64,000 nucleotides of DNA. Source: Branchiostoma belcheri (Eukaryota; Chordata; Leptocardii; Amphioxiformes; Branchiostomatidae). Within the stretch, counting starts at the first letter, position 1, and every line of letters begins with the position of its first letter. The translations under genes were made by a program, and so were the position numbers. Under the pieces are notes generated by a model. It was not told where the DNA came from. It saw only the letters and a program-made list of their open reading frames with translations, and did not search any database. Below are positions 11,440 through 22,899 of this stretch, in pieces. The DNA is taken from the NCBI RefSeq assembly GCF_001625305.1, contig NW_017802980.1, positions 514,704 through 578,703 of the forward strand, given 5' to 3'.

Positions 11440-11665
11440 TTCTTCAAGGGGGGCCCGCAAGCCCTTTTCCGTAGAGCGTAATCGGCCATTTTAATTCTAC
11501 GTAGTGCGTAGACGGACCGCTCGGCGCATTTTGCGTAGAGCGTATTCGCCGTTTTAATTCTACGTAATGCATTGTGGCCACTTGGAATTAATGTAAAGCA
11601 TAATCGAGAAGTTTTCGAATTCAACGTAGAGCGTTGTCGGGACCCCCCTTGCAGGCCCCCTTCAA
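11440..11665 (+). repeat. Degenerate array of GCGTAGAGCGTA motifs (copy 1)
   Basis: The motif GTAGAGCGTA and variants (GTAGTGCGTAGACGGACC, GCGTAGAGCGTATTCGCC, TACGTAATGCATTGTGGC, CAACGTAGAGCGTTGTCG) recurs every 30-60 bp, ending in GGGACCCCCCTTGCAGGCCC. The same order of motifs and the same end occur at 54955-55170. The class is unknown. Confidence 0.6.
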
Positions 11666-12229
11666 GGTGCTTGAAGTGTATACGTAGCTGCCCTCAAACA
11701 TGGGAACTTTTCCAGAGGATATCCCTTGCCAAAGTTATTCATTTTACTGTTTGGTCGAATACAGAAATAGGTGTCAAGTACCCTTTCCCCAAGGGTACAA
11801 CATGATAGCCCGCTATACATATATTCGAACCAAGAACCTTTAAATTTCGTTTTTTTGTGAATGTACAATGATTATTGTATTAAACATTTTCCATCTAACT
11901 GTTACACATTTTCATAACAGCTTTCATGTCCTTTTCATGCTCTGATGGAGTCTCCTGTGTTAAATTCCATACTGTCTAAACCTTGAAGAGTCCTTGTCCA
12001 GATGAATTTGTGTTTTGCTATTCCCTGTGCTATAATCTACATAATAAGGCAAGTCTGAGAGATCATCTCTTCCTCCTGAGTTGACTCTCAAGTAGGATGA
12101 CTTTTGACATAGATTTGGAGAATTTTCAACTGTTGCTGGCTTAGTTTGTCTGACAACTAATACTGTACAGTACTTTATATCATACCCGGGCCGCGATAAC
12201 GTTCGATAACGGGTTCTGGACTGGGCCGT
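11666..12229. other. No feature recognised
   Basis: Unique-looking sequence next to the foldback element. Open frames on the minus strand here and in the neighbouring foldback have no family signature. Confidence 0.35.
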
Positions 12230-12895
12230 ACATATAGAATACAACACGGGGTATTCCGTATCGCCCGAGGTATCGGCCCGACTCGCGGGAGGGCCGGGAC
12301 CGAGGGCGATGCGAAGTACACCGTGTTGTATTTTATTTATGTCATACCTATACAAAAAAAACACACCTTTCAATGCAAAATGAGCAAAAATTTGGTGTCC
12401 CTAAACCCAAAAAATGCAACAACATCAATTCCAACATCCGAATTTTGTGTTCGAATTTTCGCAAGCGGTGCATGCCGTTAGGGCAAAACGCGTTCGAATC
12501 GTTCAATGGAACATTTGGAAGGCCCGGGCCGTACGCGTTAAGAACCCTCGGGCCGTACCGCTAGTTATCACACGGGCCGGAACACCCGGACATAATTTAC
12601 GGTACGGCCTGGGCTCCATGGCTTCCATAGACGCGTTTTGCCCTGACCCGCGTGCACCGCTTTCGAAAATTCGAATATACAGAATCCGAACTTTGGAACT
12701 GATGTTGTTGCATTTGAGGGTTCAGGAGCACCAACTTTTGGCTCATCTTGCATTGAAAGGCATGTTTTCTTGTGTGGGTATGACATAAATAAAATACAAC
12801 ACGGTGTATTTCGCATCGCCCTCGGTCCGGCCCTCCCGCGAGTCGGGCCGATACCTCAGGCGATACGGAATACACTGTGTTATATTCTATATGTA
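12230..12895. mobile_element. Foldback element J, about 665 bp with arms of about 265 bp
   Basis: The left arm (about 12230-12495) and right arm (about 12628-12893) are inverted copies. Shared phrases include CGACTCGCGGGAGGGCC, GTTGTATTTTATTTATGTCA, TTTCAATGCAA and AATTTTCGMAAGCGGTGCA. The middle is CG-rich (GGCCCGGGCCGTACGCG). The arms are not identical, so it is not recent. A shorter relative of the arm is near 49262-49300 (TTCCTCGGGTGATATGGAAT). No gene is encoded; frames seen here are pairing arms. Confidence 0.75.
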
Positions 12896-12904
12896 TCATT
12901 GGTA

Positions 12905-13284
12905 ACTAGACGTTGAATCTGAACTGCTGTAGATTGTACAAAGCAATGCAACTTGTAATGGGTCTACAGTTGCAAAGTTAACAAAGTACTACATGTAGGT
13001 AAGGAGAATGGAAAGCAAATACCTGTACAAAAGATGTGGTGCTGAGAAACTACTAAACTAAGCTACATGTACTAAACTAACCCGTGTGCTGGAACTGACG
13101 GCAGGAAGCAGAGCGGAGAAGAGAGAGATTTTCGGGTGTGTCTGCTATTAAATATCATACGCAGAGGGCGGGGCGACATCTGCATGTCGGAGGCGTGGTC
13201 AGGCTTTGACCAATGACGCGTCTGGGTCACGTGCTGTCACCACGTGGCCCCAGACCGTCTAAATGCAGTGATTGGCCTGTTACA
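12905..13284 (-). mobile_element. Fossil LTR (family H, TGTAACAGGCC end), truncated copy
   Basis: On the minus strand it begins TGTAACAGGCCAATCAC and contains paired CACGTG-rich sequence, a TATTTAATAG TATA-like box and a CT-rich initiator region. It matches 54213-54899, where the copy is longer. It is an LTR fossil without internal genes, old and incomplete. Confidence 0.55.
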
Positions 13285-13289
13285 CTTCA

Positions 13290-13960
13290 AGTACTAGTAA
13301 ATGTGGCTGCTAGGGGGCCCAAACTCACATGACTTCTTTCTTAGCACAAGAGCTACCTACCATCCAAAATTTATGACCTAGCATGTCCACAAAGCGAGAT
13401 ATCAAAACAGGAGCAGATTTATAGAATTTACTCATTAATTATGCAAATTAGATCCTGATTTGCATAATTGTACTTTAATTTTGTCAAGCATCACTGAAGC
13501 TACCTACATATCAAAAATCACGATGATCCATCAAATGGTTGAATGTTTAGTTATCCCCTCTCAAAGATTTTCAAAGAAACCATCCTGCAGTTCCAGAACA
13601 AACCGCTAGGGGGCCAAAACTCACGCGACTTCTTCCCAAGGACAAGAGCTACCTACCATCCAAAATTCATGACCCTATAGCTTGTCCAGATCGTGAGATA
13701 TCAAAACCAGAAGTTGCGCTGCAGTACCAGAGGAAGCCACTAGGGTAACCAAAATCTAATCATTTCCAGGTTTTACCACACCCTACCGACACACAAAGTA
13801 TGAAACTTATCCATGCAGCCGTTCTTGAGTTATTTTGTTGACTGTAACAGACAGGCAGACAGACAGACAGACAGACAGACTGACAGACTGACAAACGCAA
13901 CTGAAAATATAACCCCAATGACAAGTCATGAATGGAGGTAATTAGTAACCGCGAGATCAA
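13290..13960 (-). repeat. Octamer-rich interspersed family A copy with a (GACA)n tract
   Basis: It contains GCTAGGGGGCCCAAACTCAC, AATTATGCAAATTAGATCC, CTGATTTGCATAATTG, GAGTTATTTTGTTGACTG and an ACAGACAGACAGACAGAC run at about 13850-13885. A second unit of the same phrases starts near 13600. Confidence 0.65.
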
Positions 13961-14039
13961 TTTCTGTGTTACTGTTACTGTTGATTAAAACAAATGTAAC
14001 AGTGGGGGGTTTATAGGCACTATGAACCGACCTGGCCGA

Positions 14040-14640
14040 TGGATCTAGCCCTTTTAGCCGAGTGGTTTGAGCGTCAGATTTTGAAGCTGGTGCTTGGGTT
14101 TGGTCGTGGGTTCCAAACCCGGCCCAGGACCAGGGGTTTTTATCTGTTTTACTCACTCCTCCTGTTTCTTACAGTGGTTCCCACGCCGGGAATCGAACTC
14201 GGGCCTTGGCGGTGAGAGAGCCAAATCCTAAACACTAGTTTCTTACACAAATATCGAGATCAGTTTATTTCTACTTGTACTCTCCCCTGCAAATGAGGAG
14301 TAATTTGCATAATTAATGCCCAAGGTCCCTGAGCTATCCAGCCAGTCTCTGAATGCTGCCAAACTTTAGAGTTAGGTGTTAGGAAGAGCATCCAACCTGT
14401 AAAAACTCTGCTTCAAATTTCAAGTCTTGCACAAGACACTGTGGTGCCCCATGACACGTTGTCATGGTGAGAGTAGGGAGAACCCTTCCTTTGAGACAAG
14501 TGGCGTGCTGCCATCAAGCCCCAGATGTATTGTGTAAGCAGAGTCACGTCTAACCCTCGGAAGACGGGGAACAACAGACGATAGACCGGACAGTGAGTGC
14601 ATGTGAGTGAGTGTGAGTGAAATACTACATTATATAATAA
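14040..14640 (+). mobile_element. tRNA-derived SINE with a second tRNA-like segment inside
   Basis: The head at about 14052-14130 resembles a class II (Leu/Ser) tRNA: an A box in TTAGCCGAGTGGTTTGAG and a B box in GTGGGTTCCAAACCCGG. After a spacer, 14172-14240 reads on the minus strand as a tRNA-Glu(CUC)-like sequence with B box GAGTTCGATTCCCGG and a 3' CCA. The body then has GGAAGAGCATCCAACCTGTA, a phrase known from tails of RTE-type LINEs and their SINEs, and ends in GTGAGTGAGTGTGAGTGAAA. A tail fragment of the family lies at about 17443-17535. Confidence 0.6.
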
Positions 14641-14679
14641 CAGTGTTTTATATAATAGTACCTTTATACATGTAATCTA

Positions 14680-14945
14680 TTTAATCCATGGCAGGCGGAA
14701 CATCAACAGATACCAATTTATGCAAATGATGACCTAATTTGCATAATTAATGCGAATATTTTGTAACTCATTGGTGAATGATGGGAATTTCATACCTTGT
14801 GACGTGCACGTTACGTAAAGGTTAACGCCACTATGCATATGTTATGTTAATGTAGAGGTCATTTGCAATTAATGAGGACATGTCATTTACAAAAACTCAT
14901 GTATTTCATGGAGGTATGAGATCTGTGAATTCTTGTTTTGTAATT
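14680..14945 (-). repeat. Octamer-rich family A terminal part
   Basis: TATGCAAATGATGACCTAAT, TTTGCATAATTAATG and the family end TGTATTTCATGGAGGTATGA are present; the preceding part (14280-14340) has ATTTGCATAATTAATG before the SINE tail interrupts. Confidence 0.6.
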
Positions 14946-16112
14946 GTATGATCTTGTACTGGGGAGGTCTCTCGCTGTTTGTAAGATGTCATATCCTTTT
15001 ATAGATAAAGCAAAAATATCCCCATCAATTAGCTGAGAATGGTATGACCCAGTAATGCCTGTAACTTCTAGAATGTCCTTTTAATGGAGTTAAAATTAGA
15101 TTGGGGGGTTGGGTAGGACCAGCACTATCTCTGGGGTGTTTATAGGGTTTGCCAATATTCCAGATGAAAGGTGTGGACAGCAAGTGATCCCATCGGGAGG
15201 CTCTAAATATTTTTTTTCATACCTACACTGGTGCAGGTAAAGTTGAAAAGTACTGGCACCAGATCAATTTTTGAATTGTAGAAGTCCTGAGAAAAATTGT
15301 CATGACAATTTGTAGAATTGTAACTTGTAGTTTTTCTGTCATGTACATAATGTTGCATTTTAGGAATCGGCATTAATTTTTATTTTTATCTGTTTTTGCA
15401 GCGTGTAATTATAAGTAGCAGAGTAAAATCAATCAATCAGACATGCAGAGAGTGAAAGGAATTGGCAAACTAGACAAATAGAATGCTTTGTTGCTTCATA
15501 CAATGTATTTTTTTTTAAATCCAAGAACCAATAAATCAAATTGTTGTGGCCTTATTACCAATCATATCCAGGACTTGATAAGGGGTTTACTAATTTGATA
15601 AGGGGTTTACTTTGTTGCCTTGTATAACAAGATCAGTTAGTAGAAAATATCAAGTAAAGTGGAAACCCCTATTAGAGACTTTCCTATCAAGACATTTTGC
15701 CTGGTGGATGCGGATATTGTAAGAGGTTCTTCTGAAGAAAACAATCAATGTCAGCCAGACAATAACACTAGCGAGTTTTGCCTTTTGGTGAGAATTCTCC
15801 AACTTGGAAAACGAAATGGTTGAAGCCCAGTCAGAGGTAACATGTTCCTATTTCCCTTCATCAGCTGTGTTTCAAATTCCATGTTCAATTGACTTTCCTC
15901 CCTTTTTTTAGTTTCTGGTCCAACAAAGTATAAAACTGAACAGTTACTGTGCAACAAGACATAAACCTTGTCCTTATGCTTTGTTTTACATCATGTTTTT
16001 CCAGTTAAGCATAATTCAACTTAAAAATCCTGACAGAGTGAACGCAAATTAGATTGGTGTGGCTTTTAACTCCATGATAAGACTGACTGCAGTTTTGATA
16101 TATTTCTGCTTA
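14946..16112. other. No gene; decayed family D end at about 15518-15556
   Basis: AATCCAAGAACCAATAAATC followed by AAATTGTTGTGGCC is a diverged family D right end. The rest is unrecognised AT-rich sequence. Confidence 0.4.
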
Positions 16113-16487
16113 GGCCACACCAATTTAATGTGTTGGTTCTCGGATTTTTTCAGGAAAAATATGAAGCAACAGGACGAAAAAAAATAAAAATAAAAACAGG
16201 TCTAGGCATCCTATTATAGCCTCAAATGCTACAATATGAGCCATGAAGTCAACAAAAAAGGCTGGGTTGAAATTTTAAGTATAAATTTTGAACTTTTAAT
16301 CAAACCACTGCATTGATAGATGGAAAAAACTGTAACAACTAGGAAGAAAAGGAATTTCCTCAACTGTTGGGGGCAAAATATGAGCATTTTTGAGTTGATT
16401 CAGAACCAGAATCTTTTTTTTTTTTTTGCAAATCAGAAAAAAATGAAGAGGCGAATTCGAGAACCAACAAATTAAAGTGGTGTGGCC
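16113..16487. mobile_element. MITE family D copy 3, 375 bp, complete
   Basis: The ends GGCCACACCAATTTAATG and TTAAAGTGGTGTGGCC are inverted, with TTA on both sides (16110-16112, 16488-16490). It belongs to the subfamily with TTGGTTCTCGGATT instead of TTGGTTAACGGATT. Confidence 0.82.
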
Positions 16488-18656
16488 TTAGATATCAGAA
16501 AATATTACAAATCCTACATGTTTCTACATGTACATACATATCCATGAATTCAAACTTTATTAAGTCTTTATTAAAACTTTATTACTTATCAAACTTTACT
16601 AGGTGTTATGAAATAGGCTTTTGGCACCAAATTTGTATTAGTGTAAGAAACAGGAGGAGCCAGTATTTAGTTCCAGAGTCAGGCAGCAGGGTTTAGGACA
16701 GATTCAGAGTCTGAGAAAAATGGAGTCGACATCTTCTCGGAACTACATTGTATATGTTTGCTGCGGTGGCAGGTGCAGCAAAAAGAAAGTCAGCGAATCA
16801 TTTGTTCATGGTCATGATAAGTTTGCAGTACAGAAGTGACTGCAAGAAATGCTAATATGAAAGTACCATGAAAAAAATGATTTACCGGTACAGTATCTCC
16901 ACTCCTTAAGTGTAGCAAGGTAAGACTTTTCCTTCTGATACCACATTGATATTCCTCTTCAGCAGAACCAGCTTATTAGTTTGAAATTCATTTTAAATTT
17001 AGTAGTTTTAGTAGTTTTTAGTAGTTTTATTTCATCGTGGGAAAAGGAGATTGTTGCAGGTATAAAATTGATGGTTGAGATATCAGATATTCTTAAACAT
17101 ACAAAAAGTCCCAAATTTTACAATTTTAAAGGAGTATATGCCAAAGTTATCGACGTTGATAGATATATAAAGCACCCACATACCAAATTTCAGATAATTT
17201 GGGTGTTACACCAGGTCTCCAGGACCCCAAATGTACAGATTTTGTTGGAAAATGGCCAAAAACGCAAATAAAATGATTCTGTATCAAAAAAATGAAGAAA
17301 AATGACTTGGGGTATTGGTCCACTTTACCTTCACACCAAATTTCAAGTCAGCCCAAAAATGCCACTAGAAACATGAGTGAAAACAAATTTTCAGTCCATA
17401 CCATGTACATTTGTTTGGACTCCAATTTAAATACATAGTGACAGGACAGAGGCAAATGGCAAGCTACTATCAAGCCCCAGCATCAGCATGCAAGCACTGG
17501 GAACAACAGACGTTAAACCGGATAGAGAGTGGTCTTACGATCCCAACTGTTACCCTACCTCCCGGCATATCGCATACTGCTTCATCCACATACTTTAAGT
17601 ATTACAGTGGTTGATTTGAGCCAAAGCAATCTTCAACAGTACATTGCATAACATGGCAAAAGAAATTACAGTTACTGTACTATTATAGAAAAACCAACCC
17701 AAATAAGAAAGTAAGGTATGAGACCTCTAGTTATCATTAAGATTTTCTTATTAAAAGGACAATAGTATTATCTTCTCTGACTCAATGAGATGGAGTGAGT
17801 CAGATCTTCACACAATCTGGCTGCTGTCCAAGGCTAAAAGCCTACCCAGGTATAATTGAGGATAATTACGTTACAACCAGCCACTTAGACTATTGGCCAA
17901 GGGGCAGCAGCTATGATTGAGCCACAGAAGGGGCCTTGTACACGTAGCAAGATGGAATGTGCTAAGAGATGTGGAGGTCATTTTTCTGCGGCAGTTTTGT
18001 CCATTGCAGAGGTACAACATGTACTTTTTACCAGATGAGTTTTGATAAGACAGTTAGCATATGTGCAATCTAACTCTGTGCTTATCATAATAGTTGTATG
18101 TATATATTGTTTGAATGATGTAAAAGTTCAGTTACTCAAACATCTTGATACTCCTATAAGATTTTATGCTTTCTATATCAATACTAACTGCTGGCTGGGT
18201 ATATATTACAGTATAAGAACAATCTTCAAGATAGTCTTGCTCTTATACGTGTACATGGAGTAATTATTTTGTACATTGATATGATAATGATTCAAGTTTC
18301 CATGCAGTCTTATTTCAAAAAAAGTATTTTGTAGTAAGTTCCAAATTAATTTAAAATAATCATTGTCATTGCAAGATATTTCTTAATCAGTGTACCCCCA
18401 GTAATTTTCACTTCTTTCATCTTCTATCTCATTTGTGAATAATTAAGAATTTTGCAGCTTACAAAGCCAACGCCCTAACCATGGCCACTAGGCCAAGAAG
18501 TCCAGGACCCATCATGCTCATGATCAGTCAGTTGGTAGCACTTGAAACCAGCTGGTACAGTTGCCATTATTATCTTCAACGAGATTTTTGTGTCCGTGTG
18601 TCCATGTGTGTGTTATAATGTTCATGTGTCAACAGCATAATGCAAGAATGCAATGA
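16488..18656. repeat. Mostly unrecognised sequence with fragments of family X and the SINE
   Basis: About 17080-17370 carries family X phrases (CACATACCAAATTTCAG, GGCCAAAAACGCAAATAAA). About 17443-17535 is a SINE tail fragment (CATCAGCATGCAAGCACTGG, GGGAACAACAGACG). Near 18470-18520 a minus-strand A-box-like phrase (GGCCTAGTGGCCATGG) suggests another decayed tRNA-derived piece. A 39-codon frame at 16720 (MESTSSRNYIVYVCC) has no in-phase donor. Confidence 0.45.
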
Positions 18657-20033
18657 GGCCACACCAATTTAATTTCTTGGATAATGGATTATTTTACAAA
18701 AATAATGGAGCGGGCGGGCGAAAAAAAAAACAGGCCTAGGCATCCTATTATGGCCCAAAATGGTACGATAGGAGCCATGAAGTCAACACACCAGGCTGGC
18801 CTGAACACTGAATTTTGAACTTTTAATGATACCACTGTAACCGAGGTGGAATTCACCAGGTTCTTTTGGATGCTGCACGGGGAGACTAACTGTAAGTCTA
18901 CAAATTTCCGCGGTATATTTAGATTCGCGGAATTCGCGGGGACCTTTTTACCGCGAATCTATTTCCCCGCGAATATGTTTTGCGTAAATGTAAATGTGTT
19001 AACTGTTACATGCATTCACGACGGTCCTCAAGTTTAACCGATTTAACACAACTTATAACACACGCGATCCACAAATCACTCCAAATCAACTTTATTCTAA
19101 GCAAATGTACGTACAGTTTATTGAGTACCAAAATTATTTAAGTCATACTGATGTCGTCAAAAATAATATTGTGAGACACCGAATCGCGATACTGTGGCAC
19201 TGGCGGTGTTAACCGCGTACCGCCCGACAAAAATCTTGCTAGCACTGGCCATGCCGCGCGCCCGGCGCCCAAAAATTGCGGGCACATCGGGCAAATCTAC
19301 AAATATTTTGATGAAAAATATAACTGATGGTATCTGGGAAATGTATTTGGTTCTCTTTTGCGGTAAGTTTTTTTCTTTTTTCTTATTTTGCTCGATAGAA
19401 ACGCTAGCGTGAGCCTACCGAAGGCGACCTTTGCATACTTCCGGGTTCGGTTTGAACGACAAAATCTCGCCGAAGACGGCATAAATTTGCTTAGGAATAT
19501 ATATTTTCCCTAAAGATTCTTTTGATTATGCATTTCTTCACTTGAGTACCGATGTGTAGTCGTGGAAAATAACGTTTTAGCGTTTATTTCCGAGCAAAGA
19601 AGCACAGCACGAAAACGCATATTTAAGCCAACTTTACGAACTGCGTTAAGAGGTATTAAAGGCGGCGAAATATTTAAGCAGACTTTACGACATCGGAAAG
19701 GCAACTGAAAGGGAAATATCGCCTTTCCATAACCTTTCCACATGTGTAAATGTCACGTTAATATAACGTGTTTCTTTCCGTAAGCTTTACATGGACTTAA
19801 ATGTAATGTAAAGAAAGCATTGCGGTAATGAGTTACTTTTTGTAACTAGAGGCATCTCAAAGCCATATGATCTTTTTGATTATTATGAATAAAGTCCTTA
19901 CCAACCTCGCGCGACTGAACACAAGCATTTTATATGCTTTTTTCATATTTTGTTTTACCTGAAATATTAGATATCTTCCATGATTTCTCGCTGAATCGCC
20001 GCAAAATCTAACATTATTATGCCTAGTCACTTC

Positions 20034-20560
20034 TATAGGCGTCGTTTAGCTGCAGGAAATGTTGCGTTTCTTTGTCTTTCCTACCGTCGCCAAGTTTTCC
20101 CTAAATTGAAGCAATCGCCATGTTTTTTTACACATATTTGGGAGCGACCAAATATAACAACACCATGCCAAGTCCATTCTATATGTTTATGTCTGGCTTT
20201 CCAAAAACACAGTATTACGGTTCCTTTCCTCCTTCTATAAACAAGCTTTCCGCCGACCGAGAGAAATCTCCCCTATACAGTATAGGCGTCGTTAAGGTGC
20301 AGGAAATGTTACGTTTCTTCGTCTTTTCCTTAGTACCGTCGTAAAGTTTTCCCTAAATTGTAGCAATCGCCATGTTTTTCACACTTATAATTTTGAGAGC
20401 GGAAAATGCAACAACATATTATTAGTCCATTCTATATGTTTATATTGGCTTTCCAAAAACATAGTCCATTGCATTACGGTTCCTTTCCTCGTTCTATAAA
20501 CAAACTTTCCGACGTAAATAGTATAGGCGTCGTTAAGCTACAGGAAATCCGTGTCAATTC
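20034..20560 (+). repeat. Tandem repeat 1 in element G, unit about 240-247 bp, 2.2 copies
   Basis: Units start TATAGGCGTCGTTTAGCTGC at 20034, TATAGGCGTCGTTAAGGTGC at 20281 and TATAGGCGTCGTTAAGCTAC at 20521. Each contains GCAATCGCCATGTTTTT and TCCATTCTATATGTTTAT. Units differ at many positions, so the array is not new. Confidence 0.8.
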
Positions 20561-21725
20561 GTTCAGCGCTGTATGTACTGAGTTCCTGAACATTTAGAAC
20601 TCATATATTATGTTTAACTCGAGACAGATAAACATTTTTCAAACGGAGAAAGACCATAATACTGGGTAACTGTAGACTATTTTAGTTTTCTTTAGATTAA
20701 ACGATTCTTTCGTTATCAGCCTGGTCAACCCACAACTTCTCAGTCAACAACCTACCCGAAGTTTACTACGGCCCGTGTCTATATGTACGGCGCTGTATGT
20801 ACTGACTTCCTGAACATTTAGAAGTCATAGAATATATTCAACTCGAGACAGATAAAACATTTTTCAAACGGAGAAAGACCATAATACTGGGTAACTGTGG
20901 ACTATTTTAGTTTCCTTTAGATTAAACGATTCTTCGTTATCAGCCTGGAACCCATAACTTCTCAGTCAACAACCTACCCGAAGTTAACTACGGTCTGTGT
21001 CTATATGCACGGGGCGTATGTACGGCGCTGTATGTACTGACTTCCTGAACATTTAGAAGTCATAGAATATGTTCAACTCGAGACAGATAAAACATTTTTC
21101 AAACGGAGAAAGACCATAATACTGGGTAACTGTGGACTATTTTAGTTTTCCTTTAGATTAAACGATTCTTTCGTTATCAGCCTGGAACCCATAATTTCTC
21201 AGTCAACAACCTACCCGAAGTTTACTACGGTCCGTGTCTATATGCACGGGGCGTATGTACGGCGCTGTATGTACTGAGTTCCTGAACATTTAGAAGTCAT
21301 AGATTATGTTTAACTCGAGACAGATAAACCATTTTTCAAACGGAGAAAGACCATAATACTGGGTAACTGTGGACTATTTCAGTTTTCCTTTAGATTAAAC
21401 GATTCTTTCGTTATCAGCCTGGAACCCATAATTTCTCAGTCAACAACCTACCCGAAGTTTACTATAGTCCGTGTCTATATGTACGGCGCTGTATGTACTG
21501 AGTTCCTGTCATTTAGAACTCATAGAATATGTTTAACTCGAGACAGATAAAACATTTTCAAACCGAGATAGACCATTATACTGGGTAACTGTAGACTAAT
21601 TTAGTTGTCCTTTAGATTTAACGATTCTTTAGTTATCAGCCTGGAACCCATAGTTTCAGTCAACAACCTACCCGAAGTTTACTATGGTCGGTGTCAGTAC
21701 GTACGGAGCTCTTTCTACTGTAGAC
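20559..21725 (+). repeat. Tandem repeat 2 in element G, unit about 224-237 bp, 5 copies
   Basis: The phrase GCGCTGTATGTACTGA recurs near 20565, 20790, 21025, 21262 and 21486. Each unit includes CTCGAGACAGATAAA, CGGAGAAAGACCATAATAC, GATTAAACGATTCTTTCG and CAACAACCTACCCGAAGTT. The units are more alike than those of tandem repeat 1. Frames seen here are short and not shared across units. Confidence 0.85.
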
Positions 21726-22054
21726 TATATCTGTTTGTTTATATACTTCGCTTTCCGAAAGCATGCGGTTTCTTTCCTTCTTCTTTAAAAAGCTTTCCGC
21801 CAACTTTCCCCCTTCCTTGTATAATTTGTTAAGCTACTTTCATTTTTTGCCGGCCCAATGTTTTCTTCTTTATAAATGCCGAATATTCTTTGTAGCAAGT
21901 GTTCAACGGTTAAAAAATCATGAATGCACAGGCATTACTAGTATTTCTAGTGTCTTTAGCCTATTTGTTGTGTTCAGACAACGAGGTTCCTTTTTGTTTT
22001 CCAAATGTAAATTTATTCATTACCAACCCGTGAACAATCCCGAACACCATTCAT

Positions 22055-22527
22055 ATGACAAGACCGTTTGGGGAATCTCCGCCCTGTTTGCCAGGAGGAG
22101 GTCATGTGACAGGGCGTTACCCAATGATAGACAAGAGTGGGTTTTTCAAATCTACTGAAAATACCAGTAATCATTTTGCTGTGCGTCTACTCGATGGAGG
22201 CCTAGACTTGTTTGAACCCGCAAGTTGTGGCCGAGACATTGCTTTTATCACCAGAAGTGGCCACGACGGAACTAAGGCAAATCTACCATTCTGTACAAGT
22301 CTGTGGAATGGCGTAGATTGGAGATATTGAACATGTCACGTCGCAGAAGGGGAAGATCACGGCCGTATTGTTTCGTTCTAACCGGGAGCAGCACAGAGTT
22401 AGAAGTTGAGCAAGAACGCGACCTAACCATCACGGGAACAAGTCATCGGATTATTCCTCTTGTGGTGACCACATCGATATCACATGGAATAGTGGGCAAA
22501 TGGACACTGGAATTGGAATCAGAATAG
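22055..22527 (+). CDS. Unrecognised coding-like region in element G (two overlapping frames, 91 and 74 codons)
   Basis: The frame 22055-22330 (starts MTRPFGESPPCLPGGG, ends FCTSLWNGVDWRY) overlaps by 28 bp a second frame 22303-22527 (starts MEWRRLEILNMSRRRRGRS, ends GKWTLELESE). Composition is balanced, with charged and small residues, unlike the translations of nearby repeats. The second has an Arg-rich stretch. The inserted element Q starts only 25 bp after the second stop. I do not recognise any domain. It may be the remains of a gene of element G or a captured host piece. Both are in AT-poor DNA relative to the flanks. Confidence 0.35.
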
Positions 22528-22552
22528 TGCACTCGGATACAACAAAGAAAAG

Positions 22553-22825
22553 CCTGCCCTGGTAGCCAGTCTGGATCGGGCCTTCAGCCAGTCCCTGTCG
22601 GCGGAACATGGCGGTATGCCCGCCGATCTACATGAGCGCTACGGGGGAGTTAAGCACCCCGAGGGAAGTTTGCCGCTCGGGCAGTAACTCCCCCGACGGC
22701 CTAGCCTGGATGCAAGACCCATGGCATACTAGGTGTGCACACAAAAAATAACTTTGGGTCTAGTGTGCTTTGACTTTGGCATCTAGGCTACCGACGGCCC
22801 GATCCAGCCAATCTACCAAGGCAGG
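22553..22825. mobile_element. Element Q inside G, about 273 bp, with an 89-bp MITE inside it
   Basis: The left end CCTGCCCTGGTAGCCAG and right end CTACCAAGGCAGG are inverted, and both ends also share GGATCGGGCC in inverse. AAAG flanks both sides. The middle contains GGGGGAGTTAAGCACCCC and GGCAGTAACTCCCCC, which pair. Confidence 0.65.
22702..22790. mobile_element. 89-bp hAT-like MITE inside element Q
   Basis: The ends TAGCCTGGATGC and GCATCTAGGCTA are inverted; GACCCA and TGGGTC pair inside. The direct repeat CCGACGGCC (22693-22701 and 22791-22799) is the target duplication (8-9 bp). This is the innermost of five nested levels. Confidence 0.82.
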
Positions 22826-22899
22826 AAAGGCTAGCCATGGCACAGAAATTTACTGTTCATTAACGGCAAATAAACGCACAAATAAAGCAAAATAAACGT

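Noticed and set aside
12373-12899. Overlapping frames of 60-125 codons on both strands.
   Set aside because: They are the two arms of foldback J read in several frames.
14172-14240. tRNA-Glu gene on the minus strand.
   Set aside because: The 5' acceptor strand does not pair with the 3' end, CCA is encoded, and it lies inside a SINE.
16720-16836. Short frame MESTSSRNYIVYVCC as a first exon.
   Set aside because: The only usable donors inside it are out of phase with the transmembrane exon or very weak.
20559-21725. CRISPR-like regular repeats.
   Set aside because: Units are about 230 bp and fully repeated, without unique spacers; it is an ordinary tandem array in a transposon of a eukaryote.
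22540-22840. rRNA-like or structured RNA reading of the GGGGGAGTTAAGCACCCC region.
   Set aside because: The pairing is explained by element Q and its internal MITE; no match to a known RNA gene.
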